Assembly (NCBI GenBank): GCA_947448885.1
Contig: CANFPJ010000010.1
Location: forward strand, 1 to 42,125
DNA length: 42,125 nucleotides
Direction of reading: 5' to 3'
Origin: Comamonadaceae bacterium
GTDB lineage: Bacteria; Pseudomonadota; Gammaproteobacteria; Burkholderiales; Burkholderiaceae_C
Both the position numbers and the translations under genes were made by a program. Position 1 is the stretch's first letter. Each line of letters begins with the position of its first letter. A model generated the notes under the pieces. The model was not told the origin of the DNA, made no database searches, and worked only from the letters and a program-made list of their open reading frames with translations. Below are positions 15,424 to 24,353 of this stretch, piece by piece.

Positions 15424-16377
15424 TCAGCGCTGCAGCTCCACGATGTGCACACCCTCCTGGGTGTCGGTGGGCAGGCGCAGTTTCCAGCCTTGGAAAAACA
15501 CATTGAACTGGGCCAGGCTGGGCGACTGCACGGTCCACGGCGGTGCGCCCTGAAAACTGCGTTCTTGACCGGCTTTGAAATTCACGGACCACACCTGGCC
15601 GCCATGGTCGCGCAGGCACAGATGGGCGTCTCCCACAGCCTGCACAAAGACCATCTGCCCGGGCTTGAAGGCTTTGAGGGGCTGCACCACGGGGGCATCT
15701 GCGCGGGCCTGGGGGCAGTCCAAAGCAGCGGCATGGTCTGGGGTGTTGGCGTGGGCCCAAACACGGGGCAAGGGCTCTGGGCCCGCATTGGCTGCGGGGG
15801 CCGCAGCAGGGATTTCTGATGCCGCTGTTGGCGCTGGTGTCTGAAGGGGTTCGGGGCTGGCAGGTGCCCTGAACAAGCCCAAGGTGCTGTGCTGCCAGCC
15901 GTCCCAGCCCATGCGCCACTGGCTCCAAGGGGGTGGTGCGCCATCGCCCCAACGGCCCAGGGTCACCCCCAAAACCATCACCAGCAGCGCCAAGCCAGAA
16001 CCAACCCACATGGCGGTCAAGGGGCCATTCCAGCGCTCGGGACGCAGCCCCCCCAGGCTGGGGGCAGACCAAGCTGGAACGCCCACCGGGGCCGGCAAGG
16101 CCTCTGGCGAGGGAACGGCCGGCGCCAAAGGCGAGATCACGCTGTGTGGGTCGGCACCCAAAGCCAGGGCCAACTTGCGCGCACTGGCGCGCTTGATGGC
16201 CACGTTGTAGAACAAGTCATGGCCACCGTTTTCAATTTGTTCCACCTGTTCGCGCGACAAGCTGACCCGGATGGCCAGCACTTTGGCGTCCCACCCGGCC
16301 GCCTCACGCAGCTGCTTCAGGCGCACGCCATCCACCCCATCCATGGGCGCATTGGCAGTGTCGTGTGGCAGGGTCAT
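15424..16377 (-). CDS. RodZ-like helix-turn-helix membrane protein
   Basis: 317 residues with RodZ architecture: a cytoplasmic Cro/CI-type helix-turn-helix (about 17–80, GVRLKQLREAAGWD … SREQVEQIENG), a Pro-rich linker, one membrane helix (about 119–140), a long Pro/Ala-rich periplasmic linker, and a C-terminal beta domain (about 240–310) resembling DUF4115. RodZ tethers MreB to the membrane in rod-shaped cells. The locus (next to a CoA transferase and a CNNM protein) is not where rodZ normally lies in this order, beside ispG, so this may be a second copy or a divergent relative. Confidence 0.75.
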   Translation of the reverse strand: MTLPHDTANAPMDGVDGVRLKQLREAAGWDAKVLAIRVSLSREQVEQIENGGHDLFYNVAIKRASARKLALALGADPHSVISPLAPAVPSPEALPAPVGVPAWSAPSLGGLRPERWNGPLTAMWVGSGLALLVMVLGVTLGRWGDGAPPPWSQWRMGWDGWQHSTLGLFRAPASPEPLQTPAPTAASEIPAAAPAANAGPEPLPRVWAHANTPDHAAALDCPQARADAPVVQPLKAFKPGQMVFVQAVGDAHLCLRDHGGQVWSVNFKAGQERSFQGAPPWTVQSPSLAQFNVFFQGWKLRLPTDTQEGVHIVELQR

Positions 16378-16456
16378 GTGGATCCAGCGCGAAAGGCTCA
16401 GACAAACTCAGAAAACTTTGTATTGTCAAATTTATCAAGCCGATCAACCCCAGGGC

Positions 16457-17800
16457 TTACCCTGTGTTGTCCGGGTCGGGCAAGGGCTTGGCCAGCACCT
16501 TGTCGATGCGCCGCCCGTCCATGTCCACCACCTCAAAGGACCATTGCATGCCTTCAAATCGCTCCCCGGTGCGGGGCAAACGGCCAGCCAACACCAACAC
16601 CAAACCGGCCACGGTGTTGTAGCGCCCTTTGTCTTCCTGGGGCAAGTCGGTCAGGCCCAATCGGGCCTTGAGCTCGCTCAGGGGCATCAGGCCATCGAGC
16701 AACCAGCTGCCGTCGCCGCGCGGCGTGGCCCAGGTTTCTTCGGGTGCCGAGGTTTGCAGCAGTTCACCGGTGATGGCTTCGAGCACATCGCGCGGGGTCA
16801 TCATCCCCTGCACCACCCCATATTCGTCCACCACCAAGCTGAGCCGGCCACGGCTGTGATCGCGCCAATGCGGGCTGGTGGCCTCACCCACGGCGGGTCG
16901 GCGAAACTGGGCCAGCAAGTCCAAGCCCGTGAGGGTTTCAGGCACAAATGGCACGGGCTGGGCCAGGGTTTCCAGCAAGGCCTGGCGGTCCAACGCGGGG
17001 TCGAGCAACTGCCCCACACTGACCGCACCCAGAACATGGTCCAAGCCATCGCGGCACACCGGGTACCAAGAATGGGCACCCCCTTGACCCACTTGGGTCA
17101 AGGCCTGCGCCACCGTGGTGCGCGCTTCCAACCACTGGATATCGGCGCGCGGCACCATCATGGACGTCAGGCTGCGCTCATCCAAGTGAAACACGTTTTT
17201 CACCATTTGGTGCTCGTGCAATTCGATCAGCCCAGCGTCCACACCCTGATCCAGGCTGGCAGTGATTTCTTCTTCGGTGACGTTGGGGCTGCCACGGGTG
17301 TCGATGCGCAACAAGGTCAGCACGCCGGCAGTGGCGGCCGACAACACATACACCATGGGTCGCGCCAAACGTGCCAAGGCCAGCATCACTGGCGCACACC
17401 AACGGGCCACGGTCTCGGGGTGCAACTGGGCAATGCGCTTGGGCACCAACTCGCCAAAGATGATGGTGGTGACCGTGATCACCGTGACCACCACCCCTGT
17501 GGCCACCCAAGCTGCGGCCCACGGGCTCAAGCCCCAGACGATCAGCGCCTGGCCCAAGCTTTGGCTGTAAGCGGCTTCACCCACGATGCCATTGAGCACC
17601 CCAATCGAGGTGATGCCAATTTGCACGGTCGACAAAAACCGCGTGGGTTGGCCCATCAGTTCCAGGGCGGCCCGGGCCCCTGCGGCACCGGCCTCCTCCA
17701 AGGCCACCAAACGCGCTTTGCGGCTGGCCGACAAAGCCATTTCGGCCATGGCAAAGCCGCCATTGAGCAGGGTCAAACCAATGATCAGCAACAGTTCCAT
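16457..17800 (-). CDS. CNNM/CorC-type membrane protein (hemolysin family)
   Basis: A 447-residue inner-membrane protein. A DUF21/CNNM membrane domain (helices within about 1–160, including FGELVPKRIA) is followed by a pair of CBS domains (about 200–330, MVPRADIQWLEA … VVDEYGVVQGMMTPRDVLEAITGEL) and a C-terminal CorC/HlyC domain (about 355–440). Homologues take part in Mg2+/Co2+ efflux or resistance; the hemolysin label is historical. The ATG at 17800 begins the first membrane helix (MELLLIIGLTLL). It is divergent from apaH across 51 bases. Confidence 0.9.
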   Translation of the reverse strand: MELLLIIGLTLLNGGFAMAEMALSASRKARLVALEEAGAAGARAALELMGQPTRFLSTVQIGITSIGVLNGIVGEAAYSQSLGQALIVWGLSPWAAAWVATGVVVTVITVTTIIFGELVPKRIAQLHPETVARWCAPVMLALARLARPMVYVLSAATAGVLTLLRIDTRGSPNVTEEEITASLDQGVDAGLIELHEHQMVKNVFHLDERSLTSMMVPRADIQWLEARTTVAQALTQVGQGGAHSWYPVCRDGLDHVLGAVSVGQLLDPALDRQALLETLAQPVPFVPETLTGLDLLAQFRRPAVGEATSPHWRDHSRGRLSLVVDEYGVVQGMMTPRDVLEAITGELLQTSAPEETWATPRGDGSWLLDGLMPLSELKARLGLTDLPQEDKGRYNTVAGLVLVLAGRLPRTGERFEGMQWSFEVVDMDGRRIDKVLAKPLPDPDNTG

Positions 17801-17851
17801 GCGGTCATTCGGGGCAATGTCACAGGGGGCAAAGTGGAGACAATCGCATGC

Positions 17852-18685
17852 ATGGCACTTTACCTGATTGGCGATGTTCAAGGCTGCGACGCAGCCTTGT
17901 CCCTGTTGCTGCAACACATTGACTTTTCACCCAGCCGCGACCAGTTGGTGTTGCTGGGCGACTTGGTCAACCGCGGTCCTGCTTCGGCGGCGGTGCTGCG
18001 CCGCATGATGACCCTGCAAGGTTCGGCGCAATGTGTGCTGGGCAACCATGATTTGCATGCCCTGGCCGTGGCCCACGGCGTGCGACCACCGCACCGCAGC
18101 GACACCTTGAGCGATTTGTTGCAAGCCCCTGACAGCGCCGTGTTGTTGGACTGGTTGCGCCAACAACCCCTGGCCTTGCACCAGCACGGCTGCCTGATGG
18201 TGCATGCGGGCGTGCTGCCGGCTTGGGACGCCGAGAAAACCTTGGCGCTGGCCAGCGAGGTGCAAGCGGTGTTGCAGTCACCTCAATTGGCGGATTTTTT
18301 ACCCCAGCTTTATGGCAACACGCCCGCCGCATGGCAAGACCGCTTGCAAGGGGTGGAGCGCTGGCGCTGCATTGTCAATGTGCTGACCCGCTTGCGCTTT
18401 TGCACACCCGAAGGGCTGATGGAGTTCAACACCAAAGAGGGTGCAGGACACGCCCCCGCGGGCTACCTGCCTTGGTTTGACGTCCCTGAGCGCCGAAGCG
18501 CCGATCACCGCATCGCATTTGGCCACTGGTCCACCCTGGGTTGGTTGGATCGCAGCGACGTGGCGTGTTTGGACACCGGGTGCGTGTGGGGCGGTGTGTT
18601 GACCGCCTTGGAGCTGTGCCCCGATGGACGCTGGGGTGGGCGGGTGCAAGTGGCCAACCCAGAGGCAGCGGCACCCTTGACTTGA
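17852..18685 (+). CDS. apaH: Symmetrical diadenosine tetraphosphatase
   Basis: Splits Ap4A into two ADP and can remove Np4 caps from RNA. The 277-residue metallophosphatase shows GDVQGC (7–12), GDLVNRGP (36–43), GNHD (64–67) and a later VHAGVLP, all metal ligands of the PPP-like ApaH fold. MALYLIGD at 17852 is the standard N terminus; the much longer open frame upstream is the opposite reading of other genes. It converges with the helicase gene, 73 bases away. Confidence 0.94.
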   Translation: MALYLIGDVQGCDAALSLLLQHIDFSPSRDQLVLLGDLVNRGPASAAVLRRMMTLQGSAQCVLGNHDLHALAVAHGVRPPHRSDTLSDLLQAPDSAVLLDWLRQQPLALHQHGCLMVHAGVLPAWDAEKTLALASEVQAVLQSPQLADFLPQLYGNTPAAWQDRLQGVERWRCIVNVLTRLRFCTPEGLMEFNTKEGAGHAPAGYLPWFDVPERRSADHRIAFGHWSTLGWLDRSDVACLDTGCVWGGVLTALELCPDGRWGGRVQVANPEAAAPLT

Positions 18686-18758
18686 GCCCCTCGGGCCAGG
18701 CAGGTGCTGGTGGGTCAGCAATTCAACCCTGCCACTCTGGGCACAGGGCTGAGGGGAT

Positions 18759-20189
18759 TCACGATTCGGTTTTGAACAGCGCCGCCACTTTGCGCTTGGG
18801 CTTGATGTTGGCCGAGATGCGGCCAGAAGGGCGCTCGCCGGGCTCCCAGGCGGGAGGTGGGGCCTCGGTGGGGGCCTCGTAAGGCTGGTCAAAAAACGGG
18901 TCGCGGGGAGCAGACCGTGGCGCCCGCGCAGGCGTTGCAGCGCGCGGGCTGGAGGCCCGGGGGGCATCCAACACATCGCGCGGATCGTCTTCGCCCCAGG
19001 CGCGGCGGCCGGTGTTGATGCGCTCGCGCGGGCGGTCCTCTTCAAATTCAATGGCCTCGAGCTCGATCTTTTTCTTGATCAGCTTTTCGATGTCCACCAC
19101 CAAGCGGTTGTCATTGCCCGACACAAAACTCAGGGCCAAGCCAGAAGCCCCGGCGCGACCGGTGCGGCCGATGCGGTGCACATAGTCTTCGGCGTTGTAG
19201 GGGATGTCAAAGTTGAACACCGCTGGCACATCTTTGATGTCCAAGCCCCGGGCGGCGACATCGGTGCAAATCAGCAAGTCCACATCGCCGCGTTTGAACG
19301 CATCCAGCGCCTTGAGCCGCTCGTCTTGGCTTTTGTCGCCGTGCAAAGCGGTGGTGTTGAGGCCATCGCGCTCGAGCGTGCGGGCCAACCGGGCACAGCC
19401 CAGCTTGCTGTTGACAAAGACAAAGGCCTGGGTGATGGCATGTTGCTTGATCAACTGGCGCAAGGCGCGGCGCTTGTCGTCGTCGCTCACGCTGTAGAAA
19501 TGCTGGCTGACGGTGGAGGCGGTTTCATTCGGTCGCGCCACCTCAATGGTGATGGGGTTTTGCAAATAGCTCGACGCCAAGCGCTTGATTTCGGGCGAGA
19601 AGGTTGCAGAAAACAGCAAGGTGATGCGCTGCTTGGGCAAATAGCTCAGGATGCGCTGCAAATCGGGCAAAAAGCCGATGTCGAGCATGCGGTCGGCTTC
19701 GTCAAGCACCACGTACTCCACCTGGTTGAGCACCACGTTCTTGGCCTCGATGTGGTCGAGCAGACGCCCAGGGGTGGCGACCAACACCTCGACGCCTTTT
19801 TTCAATTCCAGCGTTTGCGGCTTCATGTCCATGCCGCCAAACACCACGGTGCTGCGCAAGTCGGTGAATTTCGCATATGCCGCCACCTGCTGGGCCACTT
19901 GGTCGGCCAGCTCTCGGGTGGGCAACAACACCAGGGCCCGCACCGGGTGGCGTGCGGGCGAGGTGGAGGCGTTTTCGTGCTTCATCATGCGCTGCAACAA
20001 GGGCAGCGAGAAAGCGGCGGTTTTGCCGGTGCCGGTTTGGGCGGCCCCCATCACATCGCGACCCGACAAGACCACCGGGATGGCCTGCTCTTGGATCGGG
20101 GTCATGGATTCGTAGCCCATTTCGGCCACGGCGCGGGCCAGCTCGGGGGCCAGCTGAAGGTTTGAAAAAGAACTCATGGATGTCGCCAT
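18759..20189 (-). CDS. rhlE: DEAD-box RNA helicase, RhlE type
   Basis: A 476-residue ATP-dependent RNA helicase for RNA turnover or ribosome maturation. It has the Q motif (GYESMTPIQEQAIP), motif I AQTGTGKT, PTRELA, TPGR, motif II DEAD, SAT, the C-terminal domain with FVNSK, DVAARGLDIKDVP, and HRIGRTGRAG. The C-terminal tail (about 380–476) is disordered and rich in Arg, Pro and Ala, as in RhlE. The ATG at 20189 is preceded by GGGGTGAGAC, a usable Shine-Dalgarno; 20177 is an alternative. It follows dcd by 40 bases. Confidence 0.92.
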   Translation of the reverse strand: MATSMSSFSNLQLAPELARAVAEMGYESMTPIQEQAIPVVLSGRDVMGAAQTGTGKTAAFSLPLLQRMMKHENASTSPARHPVRALVLLPTRELADQVAQQVAAYAKFTDLRSTVVFGGMDMKPQTLELKKGVEVLVATPGRLLDHIEAKNVVLNQVEYVVLDEADRMLDIGFLPDLQRILSYLPKQRITLLFSATFSPEIKRLASSYLQNPITIEVARPNETASTVSQHFYSVSDDDKRRALRQLIKQHAITQAFVFVNSKLGCARLARTLERDGLNTTALHGDKSQDERLKALDAFKRGDVDLLICTDVAARGLDIKDVPAVFNFDIPYNAEDYVHRIGRTGRAGASGLALSFVSGNDNRLVVDIEKLIKKKIELEAIEFEEDRPRERINTGRRAWGEDDPRDVLDAPRASSPRAATPARAPRSAPRDPFFDQPYEAPTEAPPPAWEPGERPSGRISANIKPKRKVAALFKTES

Positions 20190-20229
20190 TGTCTCACCCC
20201 GGCGTGGGGGCCCCGCATCAGCGGCCAAA

Positions 20230-20796
20230 TCAGGCTTTGGGCAGGGTCACGCCCACTTGGCCTTGGTATTTGCCGCCCCGGTCTTTGTAACTGGTCTCGC
20301 AGACCTCGTCGCTCTCAAAGAACAACACCTGGGCACAGCCTTCGCCAGCATAAATCTTGGCCGGCAACGGGGTGGTGTTGGAAAACTCCAACGTGACATA
20401 GCCTTCCCACTCGGGCTCAAAAGGTGTCACATTGACAATGATTCCGCAGCGCGCGTAGGTGCTTTTGCCCAGGCAAATGGTCAGCACATTGCGTGGAATG
20501 CGAAAGTACTCCATGGTGCGCGCCAAGGCAAAACTGTTGGGCGGGATGATGCACACGTCGGCGGTGATGTCGACAAAGCTCTTTTCGTCAAAGTTCTTCG
20601 GGTCCACCACGGTGCTGTAAATGTTGGTGAACACCTTGAACTCGGGGGCGCAGCGGATGTCGTAGCCATAGCTGCTGGTGCCATAGCTGACAATTTTTTG
20701 CCCATTGACCTCTCGCACCTGGCCGGGCTCGAAGGGCTCGATCATGCCGTGCTGTTGCGCCATGCGGCGAATCCATTTGTCTGATTTGATGCTCAT
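20230..20796 (-). CDS. dcd: dCTP deaminase
   Basis: Converts dCTP to dUTP, the main source of dUMP for thymidylate synthesis in proteobacteria. It is 188 residues, the standard length, with [12 protein letters not shown] (about 37–48), [11 protein letters not shown] (about 109–119), the catalytic Glu segment [14 protein letters not shown] and the C-terminal GKYQGQ. There is no Shine-Dalgarno before the ATG at 20796. TAAAAT (20803–20808) would place the transcript start on or near the ATG, suggesting a leaderless mRNA. It is divergent from tcuA. Confidence 0.95.
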   Translation of the reverse strand: MSIKSDKWIRRMAQQHGMIEPFEPGQVREVNGQKIVSYGTSSYGYDIRCAPEFKVFTNIYSTVVDPKNFDEKSFVDITADVCIIPPNSFALARTMEYFRIPRNVLTICLGKSTYARCGIIVNVTPFEPEWEGYVTLEFSNTTPLPAKIYAGEGCAQVLFFESDEVCETSYKDRGGKYQGQVGVTLPKA

Positions 20797-20802
20797 GGGC
20801 GT

Positions 20803-20808
20803 ATTTTA
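20803..20808 (-). promoter_or_regulatory. Candidate -10 element of dcd
   Basis: TAAAAT on the minus strand, six bases from the dcd ATG, with no recognisable -35 and no Shine-Dalgarno between. The spacing predicts a leaderless transcript. Confidence 0.35.
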
Positions 20809-20857
20809 GGTGCCGCGCAGCGGACTCGGGCCAGGGGGCTGGGACCGCCAAAACCGC

Positions 20858-20863
20858 TACAGT
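20858..20863 (+). promoter_or_regulatory. Candidate -10 element of the tcuAB operon
   Basis: TACAGT with eight bases to the ATG at 20872 and no Shine-Dalgarno. It is a weaker counterpart of the dcd element on the other side of the 75-base divergent gap. Confidence 0.25.
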
Positions 20864-20871
20864 CTGGCCCC

Positions 20872-22305
20872 ATGAAAGACACTGCAATGACCCAAACCGT
20901 GTGGGACGTGATCGTGGTGGGGGGCGGCAATGCCGCCTTGTGCGCCGCGTTGACCGCCTGCGAAGCGGGCGCCAAAGTGCTGTTGCTCGAGGCCGCTCCC
21001 AAGGCGTGGCGCGGCGGCAACTCGGTGCACACCCGCAACCTGCGCTGCATGCACGATGCGCCCGAAGACGTGCTCACCGAGGCCTACCCAGAAGAAGAGT
21101 TCTGGCAAGACATGTTCAAGGTCACGGCGGGCAAAACCACCGAGCACCTGACCCGCTTGGTGATCCGCGAGTCCTCGCGCTGCCGCGATTGGATGCGCAG
21201 CCACGGTGTTCACTTTCAGCCCTCTTTGTCGGGCACCTTGCACCTGTCGCGCACCAATGCTTTTTTCATGGGTGGGGGCAAGGCCTTGATCAACGCCTAT
21301 TTCCGCAGCGCGGAAAAACTGGGCGTGGACATCCTGTACGAGACCGAAGTGGATCGCCTGGAGTGGGACGGTCCCCGCTTTGTCGCCGCTTGGGCGGGCG
21401 AGCGGCGGTTTGCCGCCCGCGCCTGCGTGGTCGCTTGTGGGGGCTACGAATCGAATATCCCTTGGCAACGCGAAGCCTGGGGCCAAAACCAATGGGGCGA
21501 GTGGACCGCCGACAACTTTTTGATCCGCGGCACCCGCTACAACATGGGCGTGCTGCTCAAGCACATGCTGGCCAGCGGGGCCGATGCCATTGGCGACCCC
21601 ACCCAAGCGCATTGCGTGGCGATTGATGCGCGCTCGCCCTTGTTTGACGGCGGCATCACCACCCGCTTGGACTGCGTGTCGCTGGGCATCATGGTCAACC
21701 AGCATGGCCAGCGTTTCTATGACGAGGGCGAAGACTTCTGGCCCAAGCGCTACGCCATTTGGGGCCGCTTGATCGCCGGCCAGCAAGGCCAAATTGGCTA
21801 CGCCATCATCGACGCCAAAGCGGTCGGTCGGTTCATGCCTTCGGTGTTTCCGCCCATCACCGCCAACAGCTTGCCCGAGTTGGCCGAAAAACTCGGTTTG
21901 AACCCCGACAGCTTGGTCAATACGGTGGCGCAATTCAACGCAGCTTGCGTGGAAGGCGAGTTCGACCATGCCGTGCTCGACAACTGCCACACCGAAGGCA
22001 TCACCCCCGCCAAAACCCACTGGGCGCGGCGCATCGACACACCGCCCTACCACGGCTACGCCTTGCGACCGGGCATCACCTTCACTTACCTGAGTGTCAA
22101 AGTCAATGACCAAGCGGCGGTGTTTGTGCGTGGCGAGCCCAGCCCCAACTTGTTTGCCGCGGGCGAGGTGATGTCGGGCAATGTGCTGGGCCAGGGCTAT
22201 ACCGCCGGGGTGGGCATGACCATCGGCACCATTTTTGGCCGGGTGGCCGGGCAACATGCGGCGCAAGCTGCTTTGCACCAGGGGGTGGACCATGTCGCAG
22301 CTTGA
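20872..22305 (+). CDS. tcuA: FAD-dependent tricarballylate dehydrogenase-like protein
   Basis: A 477-residue flavoprotein of the fumarate reductase/succinate dehydrogenase group. The N-terminal dinucleotide motif [15 protein letters not shown] (about 15–29) is followed by [10 protein letters not shown] at the flavin-binding loop and a C-terminal [19 protein letters not shown]. TcuA oxidises tricarballylate to cis-aconitate and needs TcuB to reoxidise its FAD; the pairing with tcuB here supports this group. The true substrate could be another carboxylate. The ATG at 20872 is used, with 20887 as a close alternative. The first gene of a rightward operon. Confidence 0.87.
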   Translation: MKDTAMTQTVWDVIVVGGGNAALCAALTACEAGAKVLLLEAAPKAWRGGNSVHTRNLRCMHDAPEDVLTEAYPEEEFWQDMFKVTAGKTTEHLTRLVIRESSRCRDWMRSHGVHFQPSLSGTLHLSRTNAFFMGGGKALINAYFRSAEKLGVDILYETEVDRLEWDGPRFVAAWAGERRFAARACVVACGGYESNIPWQREAWGQNQWGEWTADNFLIRGTRYNMGVLLKHMLASGADAIGDPTQAHCVAIDARSPLFDGGITTRLDCVSLGIMVNQHGQRFYDEGEDFWPKRYAIWGRLIAGQQGQIGYAIIDAKAVGRFMPSVFPPITANSLPELAEKLGLNPDSLVNTVAQFNAACVEGEFDHAVLDNCHTEGITPAKTHWARRIDTPPYHGYALRPGITFTYLSVKVNDQAAVFVRGEPSPNLFAAGEVMSGNVLGQGYTAGVGMTIGTIFGRVAGQHAAQAALHQGVDHVAA

Positions 22306-23479
22306 ATCGTTGCAAAGCCTCACCGACCAGGCCCGCGCCCTGGCACAAGGCGGCCTGCACATGGGGCCGGCCGAAGCCGAGGTGGCGCGCATCATGCAAA
22401 TTTGCAACGCCTGCCGCTATTGCGAAGGCTTTTGCGCGGTGTTTCCGGCCATGACGCGGCGCCTGGAATTCACCGCCGCCGACACCCATTACCTGGCCAA
22501 TTTGTGCCACAACTGCGGCGCCTGCTTGCACGCCTGCCAATACGCACCACCCAACCCGTTTGGCGTGAACGTGCCGCAATCGCTGGCGCAGGTTCGCGTC
22601 ACCACTTACGAGCGCTTTGCCTGGCCGCGCGCTTTGGGCACGCTGTACCAACGCAATGGCCTGACCGTGGCCTGGGCCTTGACCTTGTCCTTGGCCTTGT
22701 TTTTGACCGCCACCTTGGTCGTGCAAGGCACTTGGTGGCAAGCCATCGAAGGTGGCAACTTTTACGCCATCTTCCCGCACGGCTTGCTGGTGTGGATGTT
22801 TGCGCCGGTGTTTGCTTGGAGCGTGATCGCCCTGGGTCTGGGGGTGCGCGACTTTTGGCGCGCCGTGTTGCCCATGGACGGCCCCACACCCGCGCCCATC
22901 CACAGCGCAGCCAGTGCCGAAGCCGCGCACGATGCGCTGCGCTTGAAATACCTCGACGGCGGCCACGGCCTGGGTTGCAACGAGACCGATGACAGCACCA
23001 CCCTGTGGCGCAAGCGCTTTCACCACGCCACTTTTTACGGCTTCATGCTGTGCTTTGCGGCGACCAGCTTGGCCACGCTCTACCACTACGCTTTTGGCTG
23101 GGTGGCGCCCTACCCGATGACCAGCTTGCCGGTGCTGCTGGGCACTTTGGGCGGTGTGGGTTTGGTGGTCGGTCCCCTGGGCTTGCTGCGGCTCAACCTG
23201 CAACGCCACCCCGAGCATGGCGATGCCGCTCAAAAACCCATGGACCGCGCCTTCATTGCCCTGCTGTTTTTGTGTGGTGCCAGCGGCCTGGCCTTGCTGG
23301 CCCTGCGCGACACCGCCGCGCTGCCGCTGAGCTTGGCCATCCATTTGGCGGCGGTGATGGCGTTTTTTCTCACCATGCCGTATGGCAAGTTTGCCCATGG
23401 CATTTACCGCGTCGCCGCCTTGCTCAAATTTGCGATTGAAAAACGCTTGCCCAACCGCTTGCGCTTGGGCTCAGATTGA
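22292..23479 (+). CDS. tcuB: TcuB-type iron–sulfur membrane electron carrier
   Basis: A 395-residue protein that passes electrons from the TcuA flavin to the quinone pool. Two 4Fe-4S motifs of the form C-x2-C-x2-C-x3-C occur at the N terminus ([11 protein letters not shown] and [11 protein letters not shown]). They are followed by several membrane helices (about 125–145, 165–185, 245–265, 275–300, 325–345, 350–375) with haem-ligand candidates such as the HH in [10 protein letters not shown]. The start at 22292 has GGGGGTGG before it and overlaps the tcuA end by 14 bases, indicating coupled synthesis. The usual permease partner tcuC is absent. Confidence 0.88.
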   Translation: MSQLESLQSLTDQARALAQGGLHMGPAEAEVARIMQICNACRYCEGFCAVFPAMTRRLEFTAADTHYLANLCHNCGACLHACQYAPPNPFGVNVPQSLAQVRVTTYERFAWPRALGTLYQRNGLTVAWALTLSLALFLTATLVVQGTWWQAIEGGNFYAIFPHGLLVWMFAPVFAWSVIALGLGVRDFWRAVLPMDGPTPAPIHSAASAEAAHDALRLKYLDGGHGLGCNETDDSTTLWRKRFHHATFYGFMLCFAATSLATLYHYAFGWVAPYPMTSLPVLLGTLGGVGLVVGPLGLLRLNLQRHPEHGDAAQKPMDRAFIALLFLCGASGLALLALRDTAALPLSLAIHLAAVMAFFLTMPYGKFAHGIYRVAALLKFAIEKRLPNRLRLGSD

Positions 23480-23544
23480 GCGTGCCCTGAACCCAACCGA
23501 TCCCACACACCGCCAGAAAAATATTCCTCTGAAAGGACAACCCC

Positions 23545-24300
23545 ATGGACATGCAACTCAACCACAAAACCGCCTTGGTCACCGGCGCCTCGGTGGGCAT
23601 CGGCGAGGGCATTGCCCTGGCATTGGCGGCCGAGGGGGTGCAACTGGCCTTGACGGCGCGTCGGTTGGACAAGCTCCAAGCCGTGGCGGCGGCCATCGTG
23701 GCCGCTGGCGGCAAAGCGCCCATCTTGATTGCCCAAGACATGTACGCCGAAGATGCGGCCCAACAACTGAGCCAAGCGGCCCTCAAAGGCCTGGGCCGGG
23801 TGGATATCTTGATCAACAACGCCGGTGGCTCGCGCAGCTTCAAAGACCTGCACGTGAGTGAAGCCCAGTGGCAAGAGGCGATGACGCTGAACTTTCACCG
23901 CCCGCGCCAACTCGCCGACGCCTTGATCGACCAAATGATCGCCAACCGCTGGGGACGCATCATCAACATCACGGGCAAAAGCGAACCCGACCATGTGAAC
24001 GGCGCTTTTTGCGCCAAAGCGGGCATGCATTCCTGGGCCAAAGGCTTGTCACGCATGGTGGGGCCACACGGCATCACCGTCAATTGCGTGCCGCCCGGGC
24101 GCATCCACTCCGAGCAAATTTTTCGCAACTACACCCCTGAATACCGCCAGTGGCAATGCGAGAACGAAATTCCCATGGCGCGCTATGGCGAGCCCGAGGA
24201 CATGGCCAATTTGGTCACCTTTCTGGCCTCTCCCCGGGCCAGCTACATCACGGGTGCGGTCATCCCTGTCGATGGTGGCTTGCGCCGCTATCAGTTTTGA
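23545..24300 (+). CDS. SDR-family protein lacking the catalytic Tyr
   Basis: A 251-residue short-chain dehydrogenase fold: cofactor motif TGASVGIG (13–20), ARR at 38–40 (hinting at NADP), NNAG (91–94) and the C-terminal ITGAVIPVDGG. The active-site stretch reads NITGKSEP … NGAFCAKAG, so Lys158 is kept but the YxxxK tyrosine position is Ala154, and the loop from the Ser region is shortened. It may use a different mechanism or act as a non-redox isomerase or lyase. AAAGGA lies before the ATG; tcuB ends 65 bases upstream. Confidence 0.85.
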   Translation: MDMQLNHKTALVTGASVGIGEGIALALAAEGVQLALTARRLDKLQAVAAAIVAAGGKAPILIAQDMYAEDAAQQLSQAALKGLGRVDILINNAGGSRSFKDLHVSEAQWQEAMTLNFHRPRQLADALIDQMIANRWGRIINITGKSEPDHVNGAFCAKAGMHSWAKGLSRMVGPHGITVNCVPPGRIHSEQIFRNYTPEYRQWQCENEIPMARYGEPEDMANLVTFLASPRASYITGAVIPVDGGLRRYQF

Positions 24301-24353
24301 GCGCCGACCCAGACGCGTCCATTTCGCCAGCCCATTGAACGATCGGAACCCCC

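Noticed and set aside
15392-16072. An N-terminal extension of the CoA transferase
   Set aside because: The extra residues are the other-frame reading of the RodZ-like gene; the enzyme aligns from 15391.
16271-17851. A long plus-strand open frame running into apaH that would give an 804-residue protein
   Set aside because: Its first 527 codons lie opposite the CNNM gene and have no family features; ApaH begins normally at 17852.
18686-18758. Terminator between apaH and rhlE
   Set aside because: Only short 5–6 bp stems (for example TGCTG/CAGCA) with no T-run; too weak to list as a feature.
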